From positions 1,798,001 to 1,862,000 of the forward strand of contig CAVWQP010000009.1 in the NCBI GenBank assembly GCA_963757125.1: 64,000 nucleotides of DNA. The letters are read 5' to 3'. This stretch comes from CAVVSD01 sp963757125 (GTDB lineage Bacteria; Actinomycetota; Thermoleophilia; Solirubrobacterales; Solirubrobacteraceae). A program made the translations under genes and the position numbers. Positions 34,056 through 44,016 of the stretch are shown here, piece by piece. The notes below the pieces were generated by a model that ran no database searches, was not told where the DNA came from, and was given only the letters and a program-made list of their open reading frames with translations. How positions within the stretch are numbered: the stretch's first letter is position 1; each line of letters opens with the position of its first letter.

Positions 34056-34936
34056 CAACCGCGGCTGGCGAGCGTCTGCTCGGGCTCGAGCTTGCGCGCC
34101 TCGAGGCTCTGCATCGCGGTGCCGAGGCCCTCGGACGCGCGCGCGACGCGCTCCGGGTCGGCGAAGTGCGTCGTCGCCTCGACGATCGCGGCCGCGCGGG
34201 TCGCGGGATCCTCGGACTTGAAGATCCCGGAGCCGACGAAGACCGCCTGCGCGCCGAGCTGCATCACGAGCGACGCGTCGGCCGGCGTCGCGATGCCGCC
34301 GGCGCAGAAGAGCGGGACGGGCAGCTGGCCCTCGCGGGCCGTCCGGCGCACGAGGTCGTACGGGGACTGCAGCTCCTTGGCGGCCGTGAAGAGCGCCGGC
34401 TCGTCGAGCGTCGCGAGACGGCGGATCTCCGACGTGATCTCCCGCAGGTGGCGGACGGCCTCGACGATGTCGCCGGTGCCGGCCTCGCCCTTGGAGCGGA
34501 TGAGCGCCGCGCCCTCCCCGATGCGCCGCAGCGCCTCGCCGAGGTTCGTCGCCCCGCACACGAACGGCGCCTTGAACGCCCACTTGTCGATGTGGTTGGC
34601 CTCGTCGGCGGGCGTGAGGACCTCGGACTCGTCGATGTAGTCGACCTCGAGGGCCTCGAGCACCTGCGCCTCGGCGAAGTGCCCGATGCGGGCCTTGGCC
34701 ATCACCGGGATCGTGACCGCCGCCTGGATCCCCTTGATCATCGCGGGGTCCGACATCCGCGCGACGCCACCGTCGCGCCGGATGTCCGACGGGACGCGCT
34801 CGAGCGCCATGACCGCGGAGGCACCTGCGTCCTCGGCGATCTTGGCCTGCTCGGCGTCGACCACGTCCATGATCACGCCGCCCTCGAGCATCCGGGCGAG
34901 CCCGACCTTCACTGCGAATGTCGCCTCGTCACGCAT
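34052..34936 (-). CDS. pdxS: Pyridoxal 5'-phosphate synthase lyase subunit PdxS
   Basis: A 294 aa (beta/alpha)8 enzyme that makes PLP from ribose 5-phosphate, glyceraldehyde 3-phosphate and ammonia. Asp24 (IMDV), Lys81 (MAKARIGH) and the Lys in LIRSKGEAGTGD are conserved catalytic positions, and VDYIDESEVLTPAD is diagnostic. It is coupled to pdxT. PLP is used by several enzymes in this window (GcvPB and the ThrC-like enzyme). Confidence 0.97.
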   Translation of the reverse strand: MRDEATFAVKVGLARMLEGGVIMDVVDAEQAKIAEDAGASAVMALERVPSDIRRDGGVARMSDPAMIKGIQAAVTIPVMAKARIGHFAEAQVLEALEVDYIDESEVLTPADEANHIDKWAFKAPFVCGATNLGEALRRIGEGAALIRSKGEAGTGDIVEAVRHLREITSEIRRLATLDEPALFTAAKELQSPYDLVRRTAREGQLPVPLFCAGGIATPADASLVMQLGAQAVFVGSGIFKSEDPATRAAAIVEATTHFADPERVARASEGLGTAMQSLEARKLEPEQTLASRGW

Positions 34937-34954
34937 GAGGCTGAATCTAGCGCG

Positions 34955-35815
34955 CTATTTGAGTCGGAACGCTTTGATGCGGTCCTGGTAGCCCTCGACG
35001 TCGCGGCTGTAGACGCCGTAGGCGAGCGCCTGGATCAGCGCCAGCAGCGCGGTGTGCGACCGCACGTACGCCGGGCTGTTGGACGAGTAGTACAGACGGA
35101 TGCGTGCGAGCTTCGCCACCTCGGACAACGTCGCGTCCGTGATCGCCATCGTCTGCGCCTGGCGGTGCCGGGCGAGCTTCATCGAGCGCACGACGAGCGG
35201 GTGCGGCCGCCCGGCGCTGAGGCCGATGACCAGCGTCTCCTCGTCGATCCGCGACAGACGGCCGAGCGCCTCCTGCGACGGGCTCGCGACGATCTCCGCA
35301 CGGAGGTCGAGCAGCATGAGCAGGTGCCGCAGATAGGAGGCGAAGAACGCCATCTGGTCCGTGCCCGCGATGAGCAGCTTCGGGGCCGCGACGATCGCGT
35401 CGATCGCCTGCTCCACCGTCCGCCGCGAGACCTTGCGGGCCGTCTCCTCGACGTTGACGTGGTCGGCGGCCAGCGACGTCTCGAACTCGTTCTGGTCCAG
35501 CGCGAACAGCGGTGCCGCAGCCGGCGTCCCATTGGTGGGGCCGGGGGCGTGACGACGGCGGTACTCCTCGCGCGCCGAGTGCTGGAGCTCGGGATACCCC
35601 TCGAACCCCAGGGCCTGGCTGAAGCGCACCACCGTCGAACTCGACGTGTTCGCGCGACGGGCAAGCTCCTCGGCGGTCTGGAACGCGACGTCGTCCAGGT
35701 GATCGACGATGTACTGCGCCACGTCCTTCTGGGAACGGGAGAACTCGTCGAAGCGCGCCTGGATGTAGGACGACAGGGACTCCGGCGCGACGGTGGTTGC
35801 ATCGGCTCGCTTCAT
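34955..35815 (-). CDS. MurR/RpiR-family transcriptional regulator
   Basis: A 286 aa regulator. The N-terminal RpiR helix-turn-helix (FSRSQKDVAQYIVDHLDDVAFQTAEELARRANTS.STVVRFSQALGFEGYPEL) is followed by a ~40-residue linker and a SIS sugar-phosphate-binding domain (~125-265, including LLIAGTDQM and VIGLSAGRPHPLV). It is divergent from the DNA ligase gene and 18 bases upstream of pdxST on the same strand. It could respond to a phosphosugar such as the PLP precursor ribose 5-phosphate, but that is inference. Confidence 0.88.
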   Translation of the reverse strand: MKRADATTVAPESLSSYIQARFDEFSRSQKDVAQYIVDHLDDVAFQTAEELARRANTSSSTVVRFSQALGFEGYPELQHSAREEYRRRHAPGPTNGTPAAAPLFALDQNEFETSLAADHVNVEETARKVSRRTVEQAIDAIVAAPKLLIAGTDQMAFFASYLRHLLMLLDLRAEIVASPSQEALGRLSRIDEETLVIGLSAGRPHPLVVRSMKLARHRQAQTMAITDATLSEVAKLARIRLYYSSNSPAYVRSHTALLALIQALAYGVYSRDVEGYQDRIKAFRLK

Positions 35816-35882
35816 AGGCGATGCCGTGATTCGACGGTCGGTCGCCACGTTCCTTCCAGGTCCGATGCGAGACGATGCGGCG

Positions 35883-37394
35883 ATGCTGCTCGCCGACCTC
35901 GTCGCGGTCTCCGCCACGGTCGCCGCGACCCGCTCCCGGACGGCCAAGGTGCAGGCGGTGGCGGGTGCCCTGCGGGGCACCGCTCCGGGCGAGGCGCCGG
36001 CGGTCGTCGCGTTCCTCTCCGGCGAGCTGCGCCAGCGCCAGATCGGCGTCGGCTGGTCGTCGCTGAAGGACGCGCCCGAGCCGGCCGAGACCGCCTCGCT
36101 CACCGTCGCGGAGGTCGACGACGCGTTCGCCCGGATCGGCGCGCTGTCGGGCCCCGGCTCGCAGGCCGCGCGGCGCGATGCGCTCGGCGCGCTCTTCGCG
36201 AGGGCGACCGCCGACGAGGCGGCGTTCCTGCGCGGGCTGCTGCTGGGCGGCCTGCGCCAGGGCGCGCTCGAGGGCGTCGTGGTCACGGCCGTCGCCGCCG
36301 CGGCCGATCTGCCGGTCGCCGACGTCCGCCGCGCGCACATGCTCGACGGCGATCTCGGCGACGTGGCTCGGATCGCGCTCACCGAGGGCGCGTCGGGGCT
36401 CGCGCGCATCGGCCTCGTCGTGGGCCGCCCCATCCACCCCATGCTCGCCAAGCCCGCCGACAGCCTCGAGGGCGCGATGGCCAGGACGGCGCCCGCGGCC
36501 GTGGAGACGAAGCTCGACGGCGTGCGCATCCAGGTGCACCGCTCCGGCGCCGACGTCGCGCTCTTCACGCGCACGCTCGACGACGTGACAGCTCGGCTCC
36601 CCGAGCTCGTCGCGGCCACGCTCGCCCTGCCCGCGACCGAGCTCGTCCTCGACGGCGAGGCGATCGCGCTGCGTCCGGACGGCAGGCCCCACCCCTTCCA
36701 GGTGACCGCGTCGCGCCTCGGGACCCGCACCGCGCGCGCGGACCTGCCGCTCACGCCGCAGCACTTCGACGTGCTGCACCTCGACGGCGAGGACCTGCTG
36801 GACCGGCCGGGCGCCGAGCGCGCCGAGATCCTGCACCGCATCGTCCCTGCGGATGCGCGGGTCGAGCGGATCGTCGCCGACGACCTCGCGGCCGCGCAGG
36901 CCGTCTTCGACGCCGCGATCGCGGCGGGCCACGAGGGCGTCGTGGTGAAGTCGCTCGACGCGCCCTACGCCGCCGGCCGCCGGGGCGGCGACTGGCTGAA
37001 GGTCAAGCCGCGCCACACCCTCGACCTCGTGATCCTCGCCGCCGAGTGGGGCCACGGACGGCGGCGCGGGTGGCTCAGCAACCTGCATCTCGGCGCCCGC
37101 GGGCCCGACGGCGAGCTGGTGATGCTCGGCAAGACGTTCAAGGGCCTCACCGACGAGATGCTCGCCTGGCAGACCGAGCGCCTGAAGGAGCTGGCGGTGT
37201 CAGAAGACGGACACGTCGTTCACGTGCGCCCCGAGCTCGTCGTGGAGATCGCCTTCGACGGCGTGCAGACGAGCCCGCGCTACCCGGGCGGGGTGGCGCT
37301 GCGCTTCGCGCGGGTCCTCGGGTATCGCCCCGACAAGCCCGCGCGCGAGGCGAGCACCCTCGACGAGGTGCTCGCGATCCACTCCTCGGGCTAG
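35883..37394 (+). CDS. ATP-dependent DNA ligase, LigB type
   Basis: A 503 aa three-domain ligase. An N-terminal helical DNA-binding domain (~1-190; LLADLVAVSATVAATRSRTAKV) is followed by adenylation with KLDGVRIQVHR (the Lys is the AMP site), DGEAIAL and EGVVVKSLDAPYAAGRR, then an OB fold ending in ARVLGYRPDKPAREAS. This matches mycobacterial LigB. The start was placed at MLLADLV, the usual family N-terminus, though ATG 18 bases upstream is possible. It is the second ATP-dependent ligase in the window; its cellular role in actinobacteria is not settled. Confidence 0.9.
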   Translation: MLLADLVAVSATVAATRSRTAKVQAVAGALRGTAPGEAPAVVAFLSGELRQRQIGVGWSSLKDAPEPAETASLTVAEVDDAFARIGALSGPGSQAARRDALGALFARATADEAAFLRGLLLGGLRQGALEGVVVTAVAAAADLPVADVRRAHMLDGDLGDVARIALTEGASGLARIGLVVGRPIHPMLAKPADSLEGAMARTAPAAVETKLDGVRIQVHRSGADVALFTRTLDDVTARLPELVAATLALPATELVLDGEAIALRPDGRPHPFQVTASRLGTRTARADLPLTPQHFDVLHLDGEDLLDRPGAERAEILHRIVPADARVERIVADDLAAAQAVFDAAIAAGHEGVVVKSLDAPYAAGRRGGDWLKVKPRHTLDLVILAAEWGHGRRRGWLSNLHLGARGPDGELVMLGKTFKGLTDEMLAWQTERLKELAVSEDGHVVHVRPELVVEIAFDGVQTSPRYPGGVALRFARVLGYRPDKPAREASTLDEVLAIHSSG

Positions 37395-37639
37395 ACCCGG
37401 CTCGCGACTGCCGCGTCGGCGGCGCGCGGCGTGGCGGCGACGACCCAGGGGCGGGCGACGGGCGTCACGTCGACGACCATGCGACGGCGCGGCGGAAGCT
37501 CGACGGAGGGGTCCATGCCCAGGAGCGCGTCGGAGGAGAGACGGTCGCCGCGGCGGGCGGCGGAGGCGACACCGATCGCGAGCAGGCCGCACAGCGTCCA
37601 CGCTGTGATGCCCAGTGCGATCCAGACCACGATCGACAT
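37391..37639 (-). CDS. Small single-pass membrane protein
   Basis: An 82 aa protein with one hydrophobic N-terminal segment (SIVVWIALGITAWTLCGLLA), then a basic/Pro-rich soluble tail. The stop codon overlaps the convergent ligase stop. It starts 12 bases downstream of the CAP-domain gene on the same strand, so the two may be cotranscribed. No family was recognised. Confidence 0.6.
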   Translation of the reverse strand: MSIVVWIALGITAWTLCGLLAIGVASAARRGDRLSSDALLGMDPSVELPPRRRMVVDVTPVARPWVVAATPRAADAAVASRV

Positions 37640-37651
37640 GCTCTGCCTCCC

Positions 37652-38227
37652 TTACCGGCGGGTGCCGAACTCGTTGGTGTAGGTCACCGCGGGGTCGCCG
37701 GCCAGGCCGGCCATCGGGGCGCCAGGGGCGATGCCGATGCCGATCTCGCGGAAGGCGCCGCGGAGGATGTTGGCGCGGTGGCCGGGGCTGGCCATCCAGG
37801 CGGCGACGATCGCGCTCGGCTTGGCGAGGGCGCCCTGGCCCCAGGCGATGTTCTCGCCGATCTCGTAGCGGAGGGCGCCTGCGAGGTAGCGCGTGCCCTG
37901 GCGGATGCGCTGCTCGAGCGTCGAGCCCGTCGGAGACACGTGGCTGAAGAACCCGCCGCGGACCATGTCGCCGGCGTAGCTCTGCGCGGCGGTGGTGAGC
38001 TGACGGTGGGCGCGGAGGCGGCCGAGGCCGAAGGACGCGCGCTGCTGGTTGAGCAGGCAGAGCGTCGCGGCGCGCGCAGTGGCGATGTTCTGCGCGGTCG
38101 GCTGGACGTCGGCTCCCGTACAGGCGGAGGCGAAGGTGGGGACTGCAAGAGCGGCGGCGGCGGTGATGACGAGACTGCTGGCGAGGCGGCGGATCCGGCG
38201 GGGGGCCGGGAGGAGGGAGAGCGGCAT
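37652..38227 (-). CDS. Secreted CAP-domain (SCP/PR-1-like) protein
   Basis: A 191 aa protein. An N-terminal signal peptide (~1-37, basic then VITAAAALAVPTFASA) is followed by a CAP domain: LCLLNQQRASFGLGRLR, SYAGDMVRGGFFSHVSPTG (His), RYEIGENIAWG (Glu) and WMASPGHRANIL (His). These are the usual CAP cavity residues. It is exported and probably acts at the cell surface; bacterial CAP proteins have no agreed reaction. A palindrome-rich spacer lies upstream. Confidence 0.88.
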   Translation of the reverse strand: MPLSLLPAPRRIRRLASSLVITAAAALAVPTFASACTGADVQPTAQNIATARAATLCLLNQQRASFGLGRLRAHRQLTTAAQSYAGDMVRGGFFSHVSPTGSTLEQRIRQGTRYLAGALRYEIGENIAWGQGALAKPSAIVAAWMASPGHRANILRGAFREIGIGIAPGAPMAGLAGDPAVTYTNEFGTRR

Positions 38228-38524
38228 GGGGGAAGCGTCGGGAAATCTGGGCATCCACCCCATCGGCCGATCGGCCCGACTTCTCTGCGCCGCGGGTGGG
38301 CCGATCGGGTGGGACGGGCAGTCCGAACGGCCGACGGCGGCACCAGGAGTCCTCCAGCAGATGCAGAAAACATGGAGATTCCGCGCGAACCTGCACAACT
38401 TCTGCCCACCCACGGGGCCGATCGGCCCAATCCTGCCTCGGCCGATCGGCCACCCACGCCTCCCCCGCACCGGGGGGTGGGCGGCCCATGTGCGGCGCCG
38501 CCACGAACTGCATCACTGGAAGAC
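38228..38524. repeat. Palindrome-rich intergenic region (GGCCGATCGGCC copies)
   Basis: A divergent spacer of 297 bases without a gene. GGCCGATCGGCC, a perfect 12-base palindrome, occurs at 38265-38276, 38416-38427 and 38440-38451, with a 10/12 copy at 38299-38310. GGTGGG/CCCACC boxes flank the inner copies (near 38295 and 38405), so 38294-38428 can also fold as one large inverted repeat. Between them is a less GC-rich stretch (38341-38400) that is the best place for promoters of the CAP gene and the receiver gene. Confidence 0.65.
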
Positions 38525-38917
38525 GTGTCCCCGGTCACCGTCCTCCTCGCCGTCAGCGATCAGCTCCAGCAAGCCGTGCTGCTGCGCGCCATGCGCCGCC
38601 ACGCCGACTTCACGATCGTCGGCACGGAGCACGACGGAGCACGAGCGCTGGACGCGATCGTGCAGGCGGCGCCCGACGTCGCGGTCGTCGACACGGGCCT
38701 ACCCACCCTGGATGGGCTGGACCTGTGCGTCCGCCTGGCCGCGGTGCGCCCTGAGGTCGGCACGCGGGTGCTCCTGCTCGACGGCGATCCGCCGGTGACA
38801 CGGGCCCGGGCGGTGTGCTCCGGGGCCGCCGGATGCCTTCCCGCGACGTCGACCGCCGCGCAGCTCTGCGATGCGATCACGTCCATCGCGAACGGCGGGA
38901 CGATCTTCCACATCTAG
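38525..38917 (+). CDS. Stand-alone degenerate receiver-domain protein
   Basis: A 130 aa CheY-like fold without output domain. The likely phosphoacceptor is Asp56 (VAVVDTGLPTLDG). The usual acidic pair is reduced to Ser11-Asp12, the Thr/Ser switch position is Asp86 (LLLDGD), and the conserved Lys is Ala107. It may not use phosphorylation normally and could act as a phosphate sink or a ligand-independent partner. The GTG start precedes SPVTVLL. It lies 45 bases upstream of the NarL-type regulator/hybrid kinase pair. Confidence 0.75.
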   Translation: MSPVTVLLAVSDQLQQAVLLRAMRRHADFTIVGTEHDGARALDAIVQAAPDVAVVDTGLPTLDGLDLCVRLAAVRPEVGTRVLLLDGDPPVTRARAVCSGAAGCLPATSTAAQLCDAITSIANGGTIFHI

Positions 38918-38962
38918 GCGCAGCCGCGGCAGTACCGCTGTCGTTCCTGGTACAACCAGGAC

Positions 38963-39610
38963 ATGACGCCGACGCTGGGCAGGGTCAGGATCGTCATCGC
39001 AGACGACCACCCGCTCTACCGGGCCAGCGTCGTGAGAGCGATCTCCCATCATCCGAGCCTCGAAGTCGTGGCCGAGGCCTCCGACGGCCGGACCGCGCTC
39101 GAGGAGATCCGCCGGCTCACGCCGGAGGTCGCGCTCGTCGACATGCACATGCCGGATCTCGACGGCGCCGGCGTCATCAACGCGGTCGCTCGCGACAACC
39201 TGCCCACACGGGTGATGCTCCTGTCCGGGATGCTCAGCGACCAGCAGATCTACGAGGCGCTCGAGCAGGGCGCTGCCGCCATCCTCACGAAGACGATCGA
39301 GGCCGCCCAGGTGCTCGACGCCGTGGTCGCGGTGGCCAGGGGCGAGACGGTCCTCGCGCCCGAGCTGCAGGCCGTCGTCGCCAGCCAGATCCGTCAGCGA
39401 GCGCGCGAGCAGCGTCCCCTGCTCACCGGGCGTGAGCAGGAGATCCTCGCGTGCATGGCCCAGGGCATGCCGGGCCCGGAGATCGCGCGCAAGCTCTCCG
39501 TCAGCCCGTCCACGGTCAAGAGCCACACCGAGAAGCTGTACGAGAAGCTCGGAGTCACGGACCGTGGCGCGGCGGTCGCCGAAGGGATGCGTCAGGGCCT
39601 GATCGAATAG
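38963..39610 (+). CDS. NarL/FixJ-family response regulator
   Basis: A 215 aa two-domain regulator. The receiver has Asp14-Asp15, phosphoacceptor Asp60 (ALVDMHMPDLDG), the Ser switch (MLLSG) and Lys (ILTKT). The C-terminal LuxR-type HTH (LTGREQEILACMAQGMPGPEIARKLSVSPSTVKSHTEKLYEKLGV) binds DNA. The next gene, a hybrid histidine kinase, starts inside its stop codon (TAGTG), so the two are a probable cognate pair. Confidence 0.93.
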   Translation: MTPTLGRVRIVIADDHPLYRASVVRAISHHPSLEVVAEASDGRTALEEIRRLTPEVALVDMHMPDLDGAGVINAVARDNLPTRVMLLSGMLSDQQIYEALEQGAAAILTKTIEAAQVLDAVVAVARGETVLAPELQAVVASQIRQRAREQRPLLTGREQEILACMAQGMPGPEIARKLSVSPSTVKSHTEKLYEKLGVTDRGAAVAEGMRQGLIE

Positions 39611-41959
39611 TGAGCCCCGACCGCGCTCCCGCACCCGATTTCGAGGCGATCCTCGGAGCGCTGCCCGAGGCGGTCGCCGTCTTCGACGCGCGGGGCTCGA
39701 TCGTCTACGCGAACGAGCGCTTCGCCGCGGTTCACGGCTACCCGCTCGAGGAGCTGCTCGGCGGCGGCTTCGCCCGGCTGACGCCGGACCCCGAGGGCCA
39801 GGCGAAGCGGATGGCGAGCTTCTTCGACGCACCGCTGCACCGCGACGAGTCCTCCGCGGTCCGGGTCGCGGGCCTGCACAGCGACGGCCGCCACCTCGAG
39901 CTCGAGGTCACCCAGAGCCCCCTCCAGACCGAGCGCGGCATGTTCGGCGTCCTCGTCGTCCGCGACAAGACCGACTCCACGGTCCGCCATCGCGCCGAGA
40001 TCCAGGCCAAGCACCGCGAGGCGGTCCTCGACCTCGGCCGCTTCGCGCTGTCGGACGTGCCGTTCGACGAGCTGCTGCTGCGCGCCGCCACGATCACGGT
40101 CGCGACGCTCGGGGTCGACCGCGCCCTCATCTCCGAGCAGCGCGACGGCCGGCTGATCCGCCGAGCGGTCGCGGGGGCGGTCGACGTGATCGACGCCTCG
40201 ATCCCCGTGTCGCGTGCGCCGATGAGCGCCCGTGCCCTCGTGACCGGCGCGACGATCCTGCGCGGCGGCCCCGACCAGCCGCCGGTCCCTGAGGTCCTGA
40301 GCGAGGACGGCATCCACCTCGCTGCCGTCATCCCGATCCGCGGCCCCGCAGAGCGCTACGGCATCCTCGGCGCCTACCGGCTCGAGAGCGGCGTCTGGAC
40401 CGCCGACGAGATCGGCTTCCTGGAGTCGCTCGCCCACCTGCTGTCCTCCGCGGTCGAGGGCGAGTCCGCCCGGCGCGCGGCCGCCGCCACCCAGGCCCGC
40501 CTGCAGGCGATCCTCGACAACTCCCCCGTCGCGATCGCGATCAAGGACCTCGAGGGCCGCTACCTCGTCATCAACCGCCGCTGCCACGAGCTGCTCGGCA
40601 TCGACCCGGACACGACGGTCGGGCGCACGGCGCACGACGTCTTCCCCGCCGAGGTCGCCGACGCGCTGCACTCCCACGACCGCGAGGTGCTGCGCCTCGG
40701 GCACACGCTCCAGGTCGAGGAGACGATGGAGCACGCGGACGGGCGCCACGTCTACCGCACGCTGAAGTTCCCGATGCGGGGCGAGGACGGCAAGGTCTAC
40801 GGCATCGGCCTCATCGCGACGGACGTGACCGAGGGACTGCGCAGCGAGGAGGAGCGCAAGGACCTCGAGGCGCGGCTGCATCGCGTCGACCGCCTCGAGA
40901 GCATCGGGCGGCTCGCAGGCGGCATCGCGCACGACTTCAACAACCTCCTCGCCGTCATCCGCAACTACGCGCAGTTCCTCATCGAGGACCTGCCGGAGGG
41001 GTCGCAGAGCCGCGAGGACCTCGAGCAGATCCGCCGCGCCGTCGACCGGGCCACGTCGCTGACCCGGCAGCTGCTGATCTTCGCCCGCAAGGAGCGCTCC
41101 GCCCCGCGCCCGCTGCAGCTCAACGAGATCGTCGGCGACACCGAGCGGCTCCTGCACCGCACGCTGGGCGAGGACATCCACCTCCGCACGCGCCTCGACC
41201 ACGGGCTGCCGCCCGTCGAGCTCGATCCCGGGCAGGCGGAGCAGGTGCTCATCAACCTCGCGCTCAACGCCCGCGACGCGATGCCCACCGGCGGGACGCT
41301 GACGATCGCCACCGCGCGCGGCGACGGCGACACCGTCCTGCTGAGCGTGAGCGACACCGGGACCGGGATGTCGGCCGAGGTGGCCGACCGCGCCTTCGAG
41401 CCGTTCTTCACGAACAAGCCAGAGGGCAAGGGAACGGGTCTCGGCCTGGCGATGGTCTACGGCGTCATCACGGGCGCGGGCGGCAACGTCGATCTCGAGA
41501 CCACGGAGGGCGAGGGCACGACCCTCACGCTCTCGCTGCCGGCGACGGACGAGCCCACCCCCGAGGAGCCGGAGCTGACCCCGGAGATCGGCGTGGGCCG
41601 CGGCGAGACGGTCCTGCTCGTCGAGGACGCCGACGCCCTGCGCGACCTCACGCGGCGCATCCTCGGCGAGGCCGGCTACGCGGTGCTGGAGGCGCGCAAC
41701 GGCGTGCAGGCCGTGCGGATCGTCGCCCGCCAGGGGCCGATCGACCTCCTCGTCTCGGACATCGTGATGCCCGGCATGTCCGGCCGGGACCTCGCGCTGC
41801 GGCTGCGGGAGAAGGACCCGGCGCTGCCGATCGTCTTCATGTCCGGCTACACCGACGACGCGCTGCTCGGCGGCGACTTCACCACCACCCGCCTGCTGCC
41901 CAAGCCGTTCGACGCAGAGCAGCTGCTGCGCGCCGTCCGCGAGGAGCTCGACCGCTCGG

Positions 41960-43552
<1,593 letters not shown>

Positions 43553-43571
43553 CGCGCGGAGCGTATCTCTG

Positions 43572-43940
43572 TCACGCGTCCCAGACCTGCAGGATCACCT
43601 CGCGGGTGATGCGACCGCCGGCGAGCTCGGCCTGCGCCGAGCAGACCACGCGGCCGCCGTCGGGGTAGGTGCAGCGGACGGTGTAGGCGAGGGCGTCCGC
43701 GCCGACCGCGACGAGGTCGACCTCGTGCGTCATGTCGCGCTCGTAGACGTCGCGCAGACGGGCGCCGATCTGCGCGGCGCCGCGTAGGCGCAGCGGCGTG
43801 GTCGGCGGGTGGCCCGCGTCGACGATCTCGAGCGTCGCGTCGTCGGCGTACAGGCCGGCGAGCGCCTCGACGTCGTGGGACTGGACGGCGTGGCGCAGGG
43901 CGGTGCCGTCGATGGTGGTGGAGGCCGTTGAGGTGGTCAT
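43572..43940 (-). CDS. NTF2-like/SnoaL-fold protein
   Basis: A 122 aa cone-fold protein (LRHAVQSHDVEALAGLYADDATLEIVDAGHPP then RLRGAAQIGARLRDVY and a sheet ending ITREVILQVWDA). This is a generic nuclear-transport-factor-2 fold. It lies between pgi and the divergent AfsR-type regulator, 76 bases from that start, and could be a target of it. No catalytic residues can be assigned. Confidence 0.75.
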   Translation of the reverse strand: MTTSTASTTIDGTALRHAVQSHDVEALAGLYADDATLEIVDAGHPPTTPLRLRGAAQIGARLRDVYERDMTHEVDLVAVGADALAYTVRCTYPDGGRVVCSAQAELAGGRITREVILQVWDA

Positions 43941-44016
43941 GGCGGTGACCTTCGCCCACCACCGTCAGCCGACCGTCAATCCCCCATGAACGAGGCCCCC
44001 GGCGTAGGATCGCCCC

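Noticed and set aside
34049..38917. A 1600-codon plus-strand frame across pdxS, rpiR, ligB and the CAP gene
   Set aside because: Only its last 130 codons (the receiver) look like protein; the rest is antisense or off-frame to well-supported genes.
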